From NCBI RefSeq assembly GCF_036924515.1, contig NZ_JAZHRR010000001.1, forward strand, positions 2,513,001 through 2,577,000: DNA of 64,000 bases. The letters are read 5' to 3'. The first letter of the stretch is position 1; each line of letters starts with the position of its first letter. The stretch is from Bradyrhizobium sp. AZCC 1610 (GTDB lineage: Bacteria; Pseudomonadota; Alphaproteobacteria; Rhizobiales; Xanthobacteraceae). Positions 26,519 through 35,973 of this stretch are shown here, one piece after another. Below the pieces are notes generated by a model. The model did not search any database. It was not told the origin of the DNA and saw only the letters and a program-made list of their open reading frames with translations. The position numbers and the translations under genes are program-made.

Positions 26519-27619
26519 TCAAGCCGGGCGACGACCGCCGTTGAGCTGGATGCCATCCGCTGCGAGTGGCCGCTCCTCCCTGGCTTGCCGCCATGTCGCG
26601 GGCGGCGAGCCGACCACCCGCCGGAACGCCCGATTGAACGCCGCGTCGGAGTCATATCCGACGCGTCCGGCGATCTCGGCGACACCAAGCGTGCTGTCCT
26701 GCAACAGATGCTGCGCCAAATGCATCCGCCAACCCGCGAGATACTGGATCGGTGACTCGCCGACCAGTTCGACGAAGCGTTTGGCGAGCGCCGCCCGCGA
26801 GACGCCGACTTCTTTTGCAAGCGCTTCGACGGTCCACGACCGGCCCGGCTGCGCATGAAGCAGGGTGAGCGCGGGACCCACCTGAGGATCGTACAGGCCC
26901 GCCAGCCAACCGCCGCCGTGGCCCTGCGTCGCAAACTGCAACTGCCACCGCAGCAGTTCGAGGAAAAGCGATTCGGCCAATCGTGCCAGCACGGCGCGAT
27001 TGCCGGGACCCGGCGTCGCGGTTTCGCTCATCAGGTAGCGCACCGACGCCCGCCACCACTCCTTCTCCTGCGGATGCGTGATCGCCTGCACACGCCTTCC
27101 GGTGCCGTCCAGCGTCTCGAGCGTAAGGATGTCGTCGCGCGAGCGGACGCAAAGAATCGCCGGCAGCGATTTCAGCAGCGGATCGAAGCGCTGATCGGCG
27201 TGCAGAAAGCCGCAGATGAAGCGCGCCGGCGGCCCGCCGCCGCCGTGATTCACGACCGTGATCTGCTCCGCGGACGGTTGCGAATAGATGTCCTGTATCG
27301 GGACAGGCGCCAGCTCAGGGTCGCTGGCCATCACGTGCTGATCGCCGCGCGGGAACACGATCACGTCGCCGCCTTCGATGTGGATTGGCGGCAATGCCCC
27401 TGATGTCACCAGGCAATTGCCCTCGGTGACCACATGAAACGGTGTCACCGATCCTTCGGAGGATTGCAGGCGCGCCGCAAGCAGCGCCGGCGGGGATGAA
27501 AGAATGGCCCACGGATGCGTGAACTCCGCGCGAAAATGAATGGTTCCGGACAAACGCACGACGCGCAGGACTTCCGACAATACGTCCACAATCTGATCCC
27601 AAATTCCTGCTGTCGGCAC
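26519..27619 (-). CDS. AraC-family regulator with cupin-type N-terminal domain
   Basis: The 366-residue protein has an N-terminal cupin_6-like sensor domain (about residues 10–200, with GGDVIVFPRGDQHVM) and a C-terminal AraC/XylS double helix-turn-helix (about 250–345, VEALAKEVGVSRAALAKRF then GVAEIAGRVGYDSDAAFNRAF). The target is probably a neighbouring oxidoreductase or rhodanese gene but no operon link is visible. The C-terminal end abuts the IS110 element; the last residues NGGRRPA may have been affected by the insertion. Confidence 0.85.
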   Translation of the reverse strand: MPTAGIWDQIVDVLSEVLRVVRLSGTIHFRAEFTHPWAILSSPPALLAARLQSSEGSVTPFHVVTEGNCLVTSGALPPIHIEGGDVIVFPRGDQHVMASDPELAPVPIQDIYSQPSAEQITVVNHGGGGPPARFICGFLHADQRFDPLLKSLPAILCVRSRDDILTLETLDGTGRRVQAITHPQEKEWWRASVRYLMSETATPGPGNRAVLARLAESLFLELLRWQLQFATQGHGGGWLAGLYDPQVGPALTLLHAQPGRSWTVEALAKEVGVSRAALAKRFVELVGESPIQYLAGWRMHLAQHLLQDSTLGVAEIAGRVGYDSDAAFNRAFRRVVGSPPATWRQAREERPLAADGIQLNGGRRPA

Positions 27620-27784
27620 GCCTGCGGGCTGGGCGAAAGCTTTTCAGAATGCACGCCCCAGTCAAGCGCTATAGCGTCGCGGCAAAGCTTCTTGGAGCCA
27701 TGGTCATTGCGCTATTGACCAAGCTTCGCCACATACTGCGCAATTATCAGTGCCCAACGATAAAACAGCATACGGGAGAATATG

Positions 27785-28165
27785 ATGCCGAGTTCAGTGA
27801 AGGATTTACTTGCAGCGGCTAACAGCTCCGTTCCAGCCATCAGCCCGCAGGACGCGAAAGCCCTGATCGAGCGCGGCGAGGTCCTGGTGGTCGATGTGCG
27901 CGACGGGCTTGAGCTGCAAAGCACCGGCAAGGTCCAGGGCGCGAAGCACGTCGCGCGCGGCATGCTCGAATTCAAGGCCGATCCCGACAGCCCCTATTAT
28001 GACAATGCATTCGATCGGGAAAAAACCGTAATCGTCTACTGCGCCTCCGGCGGCCGGTCCGCGCTCGCGGGCAAGACGCTGCAGGACATGGGCTACAAGG
28101 ACGTCCGCAATCTCGGCGGCTTCAAGGGCTGGGCCGAAAGCGGCGGCGCGGTCGAGAAGGTGTGA
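27785..28165 (+). CDS. Rhodanese-like sulfurtransferase
   Basis: A 126-residue single-domain rhodanese. The active loop CASGGRS places the persulfide cysteine near residue 82, and the CH2A/CH2B regions VLVVDVRDGLEL and NLGGFKGWAESGG are present. It would shuttle sulfane sulfur in the cytoplasm. ATG 27785 is six bases after GGGAG (27774–27778); the ATG three bases upstream is too close. Monocistronic, with a palindromic repeat just downstream. Confidence 0.88.
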   Translation: MPSSVKDLLAAANSSVPAISPQDAKALIERGEVLVVDVRDGLELQSTGKVQGAKHVARGMLEFKADPDSPYYDNAFDREKTVIVYCASGGRSALAGKTLQDMGYKDVRNLGGFKGWAESGGAVEKV

Positions 28166-28228
28166 CCAGAAGCGAGTAGGCGGCGGCGTAACTCGTCATT
28201 GGCGGACTTGCCCCGTCAATCCATCAGT

Positions 28229-28340
28229 CGTCATGCCCCGCGAAGGCGGGGCATCCAGTACGCCGCGGCTTCTCGGTTCTATCCTAAACGTCTCTGGGAT
28301 ACTGGATCGCCCGCCTTCGCGCCTTCGCGGGCGATGACAG
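28229..28340. repeat. Palindromic repeat (ATCCAGTACGCCGCGG family, complete copy)
   Basis: Starts CGTCATGCCCCGCGAAGGCG, has the core ATCCAGTACGCCGCGGCTTC and ends GCGGGCGATGACAG. The right arm contains a small duplication (CGCCTTCGCGCCTTCGCG). It lies between the convergent rhodanese and molybdoenzyme genes. Truncated relative at 24724–24797. Confidence 0.8.
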
Positions 28341-28369
28341 TTTGAGTGTAGGGCGGCCGTGGCGGTGGC

Positions 28370-30739
28370 TCACGCCGCCGCCTTCGCATCCTGGATTGCC
28401 CGCCAAACCCGTTCCGGCGTTAAGGGCATGTCGATATGGGTGACGCCGTAGTCCGACAGCGCGTCGACCACCGCGTTGACGATGCAGACCAGGCTGCCGG
28501 CGCAGCCGGCCTCGCCGCAGCCCTTGGTGCCCAGCGGATTGGATTTGGCGGGCGAGGGATGGTCGCCGACTTCCATCGGCGGGATGTCTTCCGCACGCGG
28601 CAAGGCATAGTCCATGAACGAGCCGGTGATCGGCTGGCCGCTGGAATCGTAGCTGACCTGCTCCATCAGCGCCTGGCCGATACCTTGCGCCACGCCGCCG
28701 TGCAACTGGCCGGCGACAATCATCGGATTGACGACGGTTCCGAAATCATTGACGGCGAAGTAGCGCACGATTTGCACGACGCCGGTCTCGGGATCGATTT
28801 CCACTTCCGCGACATGGCAGCCATTGGGGAAAGTCGACGGCGTGTCCTTGGTGGCATGGTCGACGTCGAGCGATAGCGGCGCGCCCTCGGGCATCCTGCC
28901 TTCGCGCAAGCGCTGCGCCAGCTCCATGATGCCGATCGAGCGGTCGGTGCCGGCGATGGTGAAACGGCCGCTGGCGAATTCGATATCGCCTTCGGACGCC
29001 TCCATCAGATGCGCGGCGGCCTGCTTGCCTTTTGCGATCACGAGCGCGGAGGCCTCCACGATCGCTTGGCCGGTCGCGGTGATCGAGCGCGAGCCGCCGG
29101 TGCCGTTGCCGAAGCGGACGAGATCGCTGTCGTTCTGCTCGATGGTGATCTTTTCGAAGGGCACGCCGAGCTGCGCCGACAGCACCTGCGCGAACGGTGT
29201 GGCGTGGCCCTGGCCGTAATCGAGCGTGCCGGTCGTCAGCTTCACCGAACCGTCAGGCTCGAAGGTGATCTTGCCGAGTTCGCCGCTCGGCGGCGCGGTC
29301 ACTTCCAGATACGAACCGACCGCGATGCCGCGCAGCTTGCCGCTCTTCTTGCTTTCCTTCTTCCGTCCGGCAAAATTGGCGTGGTCGGAAATCTCCAGCG
29401 CCTTGTTGAAGACCCCTGCGAAATCGCCGCTGTCATAGGTGACGCCGGAGGCCGCCGCGAACGGCAATTGCGACGGCTTGATGAAGTTGCGCTTGCGCAG
29501 CGTCAGCCGGTTGATGCCCATCTCGTCGGCGGCACGGTCGATCAGCCGCTCCATGTAATAATTGGCCTCGGGCCGGCCGGCGCCGCGATAGGCGCCCATC
29601 AGCGTGGTGTTGGTCAAAACCGTCTTGATGTCGACGCCGAGCAGCGGCGTGCGGTAGACGCTCGCAAGGTTCTTGCCGGTGTTGAGCGACAAGGGGCCGG
29701 GCGCGACGCCGGTGATATAGGCGCCGAGATTGCCGTAACCCTGCAGGCGCACTGCGAGGAATTTGCCCTCAGTATCGAGCGCCAGTTCGGCATGAATGAG
29801 CTGCGCGCGGCCATGGCTGTCGGACAGGAAGCTGGTCGAGCGCTCGTCGGTCCATTTCACGGGGCGGCCCAGCGCCTTCGCCGCGTGCAGGATGCAGGTA
29901 TATTCGGGATAGCTGACGTTCTTCATGCCGAAGGAGCCGCCGACATTGGCGGTCAGGATGCGAACCTTGTCGTTCGGCACGTTGAGGATTTTCGCCAGCG
30001 TCACCTTGTTGCCGGAGACGCCCTGCGTCGGCACCTGCAGCGTGAAGCGTTCGGCCGCCTTGTCAAAGGCGGCCAGCGCCACGCGCGGCTCCATCGACAC
30101 CACGGCGACGCGGGTGTTGACGATGTCGAGTTTTGTCACATGCGCAGCAGCAGCGAACGCCGCGTCGATCTTCGTGCTGTCGCCATAGTGATAGTCGAGC
30201 GCGACGTTGTTCGGGATGTGATCGTAGAGCAGCGGCGCGCCGGGCTTGGCGGCCTCCGCGGCATCGGTCACGGCGGGCAGCGGCTCGATGTCGAGTTCGA
30301 CGGCCTCCGCCGCATCGCGCGCCTGCGCCAGTGTTTCGGCAACCACAAAGGCCACGGGATCGCCGACAAAGCGGACCTTGTCGGTCGCCAGCGCCGGACG
30401 GTTGGTCTGCAATAGCGGCGAGCCGTCCCGGCTCTTCAAGGGCAGGCCGCAGGTGAAGGGGCTGTAACCGGCCGCTTCGAGATCCTTGCCGATCCAGACG
30501 CCGAGCACGCCCGGCATCGCCTTGGCGGCAGCGGTGTCGATCCCCTTGATGATTCCGTGGGCATGGCTGGAGCGCACCATCCAGCAATAGGCCTGGCCGG
30601 GCAGGGTGAAATCGTCGGTGTATTTACCCTGGCCGCGCACCAGCGTGTCGTCTTCCTTGCGGCGCACCGGCTGCCCCACACCGTATTTTTGCAGTGCGAT
30701 AGCGTTGTCCAGGGAGGAGGCCGACGTGTGATCTTGCAT
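28370..30739 (-). CDS. Xanthine dehydrogenase-family molybdopterin-binding (CoxL-like) subunit
   Basis: The 789-residue protein is a full molybdenum hydroxylase large subunit: N-terminal aldehyde oxidase hammerhead domain (about residues 20–140), then the MoCo-binding domains with VGGSFGMKN, the cofactor loop AYRGAGRPE and the catalytic glutamate in GTKGCGEAGCAG. The loop AYRGAGR rather than AYxCSFR means it is not a true form I CO dehydrogenase. It would hydroxylate an aldehyde, heterocycle or similar compound using electrons passed to FAD and FeS subunits. Those small and medium subunits are not next to it, which is unusual. Start 30739 puts the protein at MQDHTSASSLD; no strong ribosome-binding site. 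Confidence 0.87.
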   Translation of the reverse strand: MQDHTSASSLDNAIALQKYGVGQPVRRKEDDTLVRGQGKYTDDFTLPGQAYCWMVRSSHAHGIIKGIDTAAAKAMPGVLGVWIGKDLEAAGYSPFTCGLPLKSRDGSPLLQTNRPALATDKVRFVGDPVAFVVAETLAQARDAAEAVELDIEPLPAVTDAAEAAKPGAPLLYDHIPNNVALDYHYGDSTKIDAAFAAAAHVTKLDIVNTRVAVVSMEPRVALAAFDKAAERFTLQVPTQGVSGNKVTLAKILNVPNDKVRILTANVGGSFGMKNVSYPEYTCILHAAKALGRPVKWTDERSTSFLSDSHGRAQLIHAELALDTEGKFLAVRLQGYGNLGAYITGVAPGPLSLNTGKNLASVYRTPLLGVDIKTVLTNTTLMGAYRGAGRPEANYYMERLIDRAADEMGINRLTLRKRNFIKPSQLPFAAASGVTYDSGDFAGVFNKALEISDHANFAGRKKESKKSGKLRGIAVGSYLEVTAPPSGELGKITFEPDGSVKLTTGTLDYGQGHATPFAQVLSAQLGVPFEKITIEQNDSDLVRFGNGTGGSRSITATGQAIVEASALVIAKGKQAAAHLMEASEGDIEFASGRFTIAGTDRSIGIMELAQRLREGRMPEGAPLSLDVDHATKDTPSTFPNGCHVAEVEIDPETGVVQIVRYFAVNDFGTVVNPMIVAGQLHGGVAQGIGQALMEQVSYDSSGQPITGSFMDYALPRAEDIPPMEVGDHPSPAKSNPLGTKGCGEAGCAGSLVCIVNAVVDALSDYGVTHIDMPLTPERVWRAIQDAKAAA

Positions 30740-30949
30740 CGAAAAACACCTGAAATGCTTGGGATTCTCTCGGATTTCTTGGGTTCCGCGAGTTCCCGCT
30801 GAGATAACGCACCGCGTCATGCCCGACAACGCCTGATTGGGCATAGTCCTATGTGATGGGTTGTTGCGTAGCCCCTTGGCGCTGTTAAAGTTTCCGTGAA
30901 CGGTAATTTTCTTCGGCGGCCCGGAAGCGGCCGCGGAAAGACAGTTTTG

Positions 30950-31993
30950 ATGAATGAAGATACGCGGCTGCGCGAAGGCCTTCAGGCTCGCGCAAGCCCG
31001 TCAGGGTCGATTGCGGCGGCCACGGCAAACGGTGTCTATGCCGCGCTCGACCTTGGCACCAACAATTGCAGGCTTTTGATCGCCAGTCCGGCTGGCGACA
31101 GTTTTCGCGTGGTGGATTCGTTTTCGCGGATCATCCGGCTGGGCGAAGGTGTTTCCGCAACCGGTTCCATCAGCGAGGCGGCGATCGACCGCGCCATCGC
31201 AGCGCTCAGCATCTGCAGCGACAAGATCCGCTACCGCAAGGCCCGCCGCCTGCGGCTGATCGCAACCGAAGCCTGCCGCGCCGCCGCCAATGCCGACAGC
31301 TTTCGCGCCCGCGTGGCGAGCGAGACCGGCATCCGTCTCGAGGTGATCGATCGCGAGACCGAAGCGACGCTTGCCGTGATCGGCTGCTCGCCGCTGCTCG
31401 ACGTAAAGGGGCGGGGCGCGATCCTGTTCGATATCGGCGGCGGCTCGACCGAACTGGTCCGGATCGAGCGCGATCCCGCCGAGCAGAATGCGACGCCGCG
31501 GATCCAGGCGTGGATGTCGATCCCGCTTGGCGTCGTCACGTTGGCCGAGCATTTCGGCGGACGTGACGTCACGGCCGAATCCTATGCGCGGATGGTGCGC
31601 GAAGTCGCGCAACATGTGGCGCCGTTTGCCGCCGAGCACGGCTCGGATTTGCGCGACATGCACATGCTGGGCACCTCCGGCACCGTGACGACGCTCGCCG
31701 GTGTCCATCTCAATCTGGCGCGCTACGACCGCCGCCGCATCGACGGCATCTGGATGAACGGTTCCGACGTCACCACGGTGATCCAGCGGCTGCGCGGCAT
31801 GAGCTATCAGGAGCGCGCCAACAATAATTGCATCAGTGTCGAGCGCGCCGATCTGGTGCTGGCCGGCTGCGCGATCCTGGACGCGATCCGCGATGCCTTC
31901 CCGCTGCCGCGGCTGCGCGTCGCCGACCGGGGCCTGCGCGAGGGTATGCTGGTCGAGATGATGCGCGAGGACGGCGCGCTGAGGCCGTGCTGA
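30950..31993 (+). CDS. Ppx/GppA exopolyphosphatase/pppGpp phosphatase family protein
   Basis: The 347-residue protein has the ASKHA ATPase fold: phosphate-1 motif YAALDLGTNNCRLLI near residue 30, LIATEACRAAANA, phosphate-2 ILFDIGGGSTELV, and LGTSGTVTTLAGVHL. It should hydrolyse terminal phosphates of polyphosphate or pppGpp. It is shorter than E. coli Ppx (about 510), lacking the C-terminal HD-type domain, as is common in alphaproteobacterial members. Start ATG 30950 follows GCGGAAAG; a GTG at 30896 is an in-frame alternative. In related genomes I would expect rlmE directly behind it; here a phasin gene intervenes. Confidence 0.87.
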   Translation: MNEDTRLREGLQARASPSGSIAAATANGVYAALDLGTNNCRLLIASPAGDSFRVVDSFSRIIRLGEGVSATGSISEAAIDRAIAALSICSDKIRYRKARRLRLIATEACRAAANADSFRARVASETGIRLEVIDRETEATLAVIGCSPLLDVKGRGAILFDIGGGSTELVRIERDPAEQNATPRIQAWMSIPLGVVTLAEHFGGRDVTAESYARMVREVAQHVAPFAAEHGSDLRDMHMLGTSGTVTTLAGVHLNLARYDRRRIDGIWMNGSDVTTVIQRLRGMSYQERANNNCISVERADLVLAGCAILDAIRDAFPLPRLRVADRGLREGMLVEMMREDGALRPC

Positions 31994-32133
31994 GGCGCGG
32001 GCGCTCTGATCTGTCAGATTGCGTATCTATCTATGGACTGGCTTCAGTCGAAAAACGTTGCGCTATGCTCAAAAGCGGGAAAAGCGGCTGACGGTCAGCC
32101 GCTCTTCCTGCAAAGTCCGGCCGGCGGACCGAG

Positions 32134-32730
32134 CTAGGCGGCGCGCCGGATCTCTTCCATATTTTTATTGATCTGCTTTCCGGCGTCGTCGGCCATTTTG
32201 AGCGACATGTCGGCTATCCGACGGCTGCTCTCCAAAGCAGTTTCCACGGTCTCACGCAGCATATCACTTTGTACGGCTGCAAAGTCCTGAGGCGTTCGGC
32301 ACGTCCACAATTCATTCATGTGGTCCATGTTCTTCTCGACCTGATTCCGAACCAACTGCAAATATTCTCGAGACATTCCGCCCATTACTTTGGCAGCAGC
32401 GGTGCTGGTGTAAAGTATGGTTTGGGCGCTGCGGGCCGACCGTTCGGTTGCCTGTTGCACCCCGTCTCCCGACAAGCCGAGCGTGCGACCAAATTGCTCG
32501 GTAGACCGGCCCATGACCGTGGTCGCCATATCCAGACCGAAGCGCCAGGCGTTCTGTACCGTCTCGGCGTTTTGCTTGAGCAGGTTGGCACTTGCCCGAG
32601 CCACTTCCTCGCCGGCCTCAGCCGCAACCTGTCCGATACGGCCGGCCTGTTCAGCTGTCCTCTCGCCGGTGCGGCGGGCTGCGTCTTCCATGCCTTGCGT
32701 AGACTTTTCCTCCTGGCGTGGGTTTGCCAT
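32134..32730 (-). CDS. Phasin family protein
   Basis: A 198-residue protein with a phasin_2-type helical domain at about residues 45–160 (QNAETVQNAWRFGLDMA through NQVEKNMDHMNELW). The N-terminal 40 residues are hydrophilic and rich in Gly/Glu/Gln with a MANPRQEEKSTQG start. Phasins coat polyhydroxybutyrate granules or act as stress chaperones. ATG 32730 is nine bases after GGAG; ATG 32736 is also in frame. Antisense to, and inserted between, ppx/gppA and rlmE. Confidence 0.85.
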   Translation of the reverse strand: MANPRQEEKSTQGMEDAARRTGERTAEQAGRIGQVAAEAGEEVARASANLLKQNAETVQNAWRFGLDMATTVMGRSTEQFGRTLGLSGDGVQQATERSARSAQTILYTSTAAAKVMGGMSREYLQLVRNQVEKNMDHMNELWTCRTPQDFAAVQSDMLRETVETALESSRRIADMSLKMADDAGKQINKNMEEIRRAA

Positions 32731-33053
32731 CTTCATTCTCCGCTGATTGCAGGTTGATGACTTGCCCCGGCCCCTTCCCGAGCAACGCAATCACTGTGCG
32801 CCCGTTCCAGGTCTCCCGATATTTCGGTGATCCTCTCAGGAACGCCCGCATGTCTCGGTTGTGCCGCGGACTGGGTGGCGCGGCAGGTGGGCTATTTCGC
32901 CGATCTTGTTATATTTCCGTGTGCCCGCTATGGGGCTGATGGCGACTAGAACCGAATGGGCGTGGCACTCATCATACTCGAGTCGGTGCGCGTCCGGTTG
33001 CGTGCTATCAAATTCCAAGCTCTGGGCCCGGCTGACATAAGAAAAGTACCGAT

Positions 33054-33743
33054 ATGGCAAAAGACACCACCGGACGGCTGCACGTCACGGTCAAGAGCGG
33101 TGGCAAGCGCAAGCTGTCGTCGAAGCTCTGGCTGGAGCGGCAGCTCAACGATCCCTATGTGGCGCAGGCCAAGCGGGACGGCTATCGCTCGCGCGCGGCC
33201 TACAAGCTGATCGAAATCGACGACAAGTATCATTTCCTCAAGCATGGCATCGCTGTGGTCGATCTCGGCGCCGCCCCCGGCGGCTGGAGCCAGATCGCAG
33301 CCAAGCGCGTCGGCGCGGTCAACGGCAAGGGCAAGGTGGTGGCGATCGATCTGCTGGAGATGCCGGAAGTCCCCGGCGTCAACTTCGCGCAGCTCGATTT
33401 TCTTAGCGAGGACGCGCCCGAGAAACTGATCGCCATGATGGGCGGTCGCGCCGACGTCGTGATGTCCGACATGGCGCCCAACACCACCGGCCACCGCAAG
33501 ACGGATCAGTTGCGCATCGTCGGCCTGATCGAAACTGCGGCAGCGTTTGCCACCGACGTGCTCAATCCCGGCGGCACGTTTCTGGCCAAGGCCTTTCAGA
33601 GCGGCGCCGATGCCGAACTGGTCGCGCAACTGAAGCGCGATTTCGCCAGCGTCCGTCACGTCAAGCCGGCCTCCAGCCGGCAGGATTCCTCGGAGCGCTA
33701 CGTGCTGGCGATGGGATTTCGCGGGCAGCCCACCCGGCTTTAA
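33054..33743 (+). CDS. rlmE: 23S rRNA (uridine(2552)-2'-O)-methyltransferase
   Basis: A 229-residue FtsJ/RrmJ-type methyltransferase. The SAM motif [15 protein letters not shown] is near residue 70, and the K-D-K-E catalytic tetrad is visible: Lys in YRSRAAYKL, Asp in [13 protein letters not shown], Lys in [11 protein letters not shown] and Glu in [11 protein letters not shown]. It methylates the ribose of U2552 in the ribosomal A-loop. The N-terminal 45 residues are basic. Downstream of the phasin gene, 207 bases before the Crp/Fnr gene. Confidence 0.93.
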   Translation: MAKDTTGRLHVTVKSGGKRKLSSKLWLERQLNDPYVAQAKRDGYRSRAAYKLIEIDDKYHFLKHGIAVVDLGAAPGGWSQIAAKRVGAVNGKGKVVAIDLLEMPEVPGVNFAQLDFLSEDAPEKLIAMMGGRADVVMSDMAPNTTGHRKTDQLRIVGLIETAAAFATDVLNPGGTFLAKAFQSGADAELVAQLKRDFASVRHVKPASSRQDSSERYVLAMGFRGQPTRL

Positions 33744-33950
33744 GCGCAACTTTTACGCGGCCGCGATCGATGATTGCCTGCCTGGTTGCGGTGCGAGCGG
33801 CGCTGACGCGCAGCCTGAGTAATGCCTATTGGAACCTTTTCCCGGATGGCGCATACTACCAGCTCGGCGCGGTCTGTTCATTCGCATGCAGCCTGACGCC
33901 AGCAGCAGTTCTGCAGCGTACGGCGCATCCGTCTGGGAAGGAGCTTTCCC

Positions 33951-34784
33951 GTGATGGAGCACAGGGCCAGAGTTGGTAATCGACTGTTAGCTGCATTGCC
34001 GCCAGCAGACCTTAAATTCCTAGTGCCTCATTTCCGAATGGTCCCGCTTGAACGTGACGCCGTGCTGATGCGGTCGGGTGACGTAGTCGAAAAGATCTAT
34101 TTCCCTCTTAGTGGATTGATCGCCTTCATCATGGATATGCCGAGCGGGCAAACGGTCGCGACCGCTCTCGTCGGCAACGAGGGAGCTGTGGGCATCCTGT
34201 CGACGCTGGGGCCTTCCCGCTCTCCGATGACCGCGGTGGTGCGGGTGGCGGGGACCACGTTGCAGATTTCGCCAGCACGGTTTCAAGCGGTGCTCGACCG
34301 CAGCAGCGCCTTGAATGGCGCGGTTCAGATCCTCTCCAGGGCGCTGATGGCACAATTCCAGCACGTCGCGGCCTGCAATGCGCTACATTCGGTCGAAGCC
34401 CGTCTGGCGAGATGGTTGCTGCACGTCCACGATCGGCTTGATGGCGACACCCTGCCACTGACGCAGGAGACGCTTGCGGAATTTCTCGGTGTTCGGCGAA
34501 CGACGGTGACGCATGCCGTTTGCAAGCTCCGCGACTCGGGTGCGGTCCGATCCAATCGGCGGTCCTTCATTGAGATCGACAGGCCGCGACTCGAAGCAGC
34601 GGCATGCGAGTGCTACCAGCTCATGCGCCGCAGGATCGGTCGGATCGTCTTGCCGGAGGAGATGACGCCGCCGGGGCCTGTCCGGCATCCCCGCGATCGA
34701 CATGCCTTGTTTGCCGAGGCAGAGGAGGTTCATCGCCACACGCCAAGCCAGAGAGTGACCGGCCCCCGCTCGAGGGGCCATTGA
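33951..34784 (+). CDS. Crp/Fnr-family transcriptional regulator
   Basis: A 277-residue protein with an N-terminal cyclic nucleotide-binding-type beta-roll (about residues 25–140, with IYFPLSGLIAF) and a C-terminal winged helix (about 150–225, LTQETLAEFLGVRRTTVTHAV). It lacks the N-terminal cysteines of FNR proteins and the canonical cAMP phosphate cassette, so its signal is unknown. AAGGAG at 33938–33943 is seven bases from GTG 33951 and ten from ATG 33954; either could start. A 40-residue C-terminal tail rich in Arg/Pro/His follows the DNA-binding domain. Its neighbours are two phasin genes, hinting at storage or stationary-phase control. Confidence 0.85.
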   Translation: MMEHRARVGNRLLAALPPADLKFLVPHFRMVPLERDAVLMRSGDVVEKIYFPLSGLIAFIMDMPSGQTVATALVGNEGAVGILSTLGPSRSPMTAVVRVAGTTLQISPARFQAVLDRSSALNGAVQILSRALMAQFQHVAACNALHSVEARLARWLLHVHDRLDGDTLPLTQETLAEFLGVRRTTVTHAVCKLRDSGAVRSNRRSFIEIDRPRLEAAACECYQLMRRRIGRIVLPEEMTPPGPVRHPRDRHALFAEAEEVHRHTPSQRVTGPRSRGH

Positions 34785-34820
34785 CGAGTTGCAGCAAGGG
34801 CTTCAGCCGCTCTACGCTGA

Positions 34821-35033
34821 TTACAGGCTGAGAAAGGCCTTTAGCTTGAGCCGCTTCTCTGCTGGCTCGTGAACCCAGGCCTCCCTGGCAAACCATTCGT
34901 GACTGGCCTCGCAGATCGAGCAGTAGGTGCGCGCGAAAAACACCGGACTGCAGCGAAATCTCTCCCGATCCGCTTTCATGCCGGTCGGGATAGCGCGCCC
35001 CGTCGCGGGGCATTTGATCATGACGACGCCCAT
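34821..35033 (-). CDS. Small cysteine-motif protein of unknown function
   Basis: A 70-residue protein, MIKCPATGRAIPTGM at the start and YCSICEASHEWFAREAW in the middle. The spaced CP and CSIC cysteines plus histidine suggest a small zinc ribbon. Similar short proteins are familiar in Bradyrhizobium-type genomes but without assigned function. GGAAGAG lies six bases upstream of ATG 35033. It shares its strand with the following phasin gene, 114 bases away. Confidence 0.7.
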   Translation of the reverse strand: MGVVMIKCPATGRAIPTGMKADRERFRCSPVFFARTYCSICEASHEWFAREAWVHEPAEKRLKLKAFLSL

Positions 35034-35147
35034 CTGCTCTTCCGTCCCTGGATTTTGTATTGCGGCATGTCAGGTCGACATCGGCTGGAATGCGCCCTTC
35101 TCGTGGAGCGCTCGTTCCAGCCGATCCTGTCGGGCTGCGAAAGTGAC

Positions 35148-35642
35148 TTAGAACCAGGACGCTTTCTGCAGCATGCCGGCAAAGCTCTTCTTGACTGGAT
35201 CGGCACTCTCGGTCGCGATCTTGCGGGTGAGCTCCCACATCTCCCGGTTTTGTGCTGCCGTGGCTCCAAAGTTCTTGCAGCCCTGTGCGGCGGAGAGCTG
35301 CAAGATTTCCGAGGGCGACTTCGTACCCATCAGATGGGTGAGAAAATCGAAGGCGGAGCTGGTGTTGGCGGCCGAGAACTCGATCAATTTGGCGGCGTAG
35401 TCCGCAGCGCCTCTTGCGTTGGTTGAACAGGATTCCAGGAGAACGTCGGTGACTGCTCCCGAGGCAATCTTCATGTTCTCGATGCCTTCCTTCGCCCGCG
35501 TCATGTTCTGCTCGGCGATCCCATTAAAGATCCCAGGCACCGCGAAGAACGGCATGTCAAATCCGCGCTTTTCGTGTGGTCCGGCGGCTTTCGGGTTCGG
35601 CGTATTGTTATTCACGTCAACGTTCATATTGGCATCACCCAC
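35148..35642 (-). CDS. Phasin family protein (PHB granule-associated)
   Basis: A 164-residue helical protein with a phasin domain at about residues 40–140 (NMTRAKEGIENMKIASG, FSAANTSSAFDFLTHLMG, REMWELTRKIATES). The N-terminal 30 residues are Asn/Pro rich. Start is uncertain: GTG 35642 or ATG 35627 five codons on. Second phasin of the region; it does not closely resemble the one at 32134 outside the domain pattern. Confidence 0.83.
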   Translation of the reverse strand: MGDANMNVDVNNNTPNPKAAGPHEKRGFDMPFFAVPGIFNGIAEQNMTRAKEGIENMKIASGAVTDVLLESCSTNARGAADYAAKLIEFSAANTSSAFDFLTHLMGTKSPSEILQLSAAQGCKNFGATAAQNREMWELTRKIATESADPVKKSFAGMLQKASWF

Positions 35643-35973
35643 GGGTTTTCATCCTTTCAAGCGACTGAAATCAATAACGATCGGATTTTTGTTCCCGGAC
35701 CTTCCGAGGCGCGTGCTGTGCCGCAGAGACGGAGCCGAGAACCATTTCCCCAACCTCCAACAAGGGCAGGTGCTGCCGCGGATGACCGCCTCGCGCCCGC
35801 CTATACCAAAGTATATGACGGACTGGCGCCGGGGCTTCCGTTCGCTTTCTGACTCTCACGGCGAATTTTTAAATGTTGGGTGTCCTACATACCGGCAATG
35901 GAAAAACTCTTGGGGAGGCTCGGGCCTTCGGTCTTGCCGGTGCTGCCGTCAGGTGAGGCGTAGCAGCGCCCGG
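35643..35973. other. 331-base gap without a gene
   Basis: Upstream region of the phasin gene and 3' end of the DHA2 transporter gene. The only distinct element is a small palindrome TATAC-CAAA-GTATA at 35802–35815. No protein or RNA gene recognised. Confidence 0.5.

Noticed and set aside
17712..28340. CRISPR array
   Set aside because: The repeats are single dispersed palindromes of several families, not regularly spaced direct repeats, and no cas genes are present.
28370..30739. Form I carbon monoxide dehydrogenase large subunit
   Set aside because: The diagnostic AYxCSFR loop is absent; the loop reads AYRGAGR and no CoxM/CoxS genes are adjacent.
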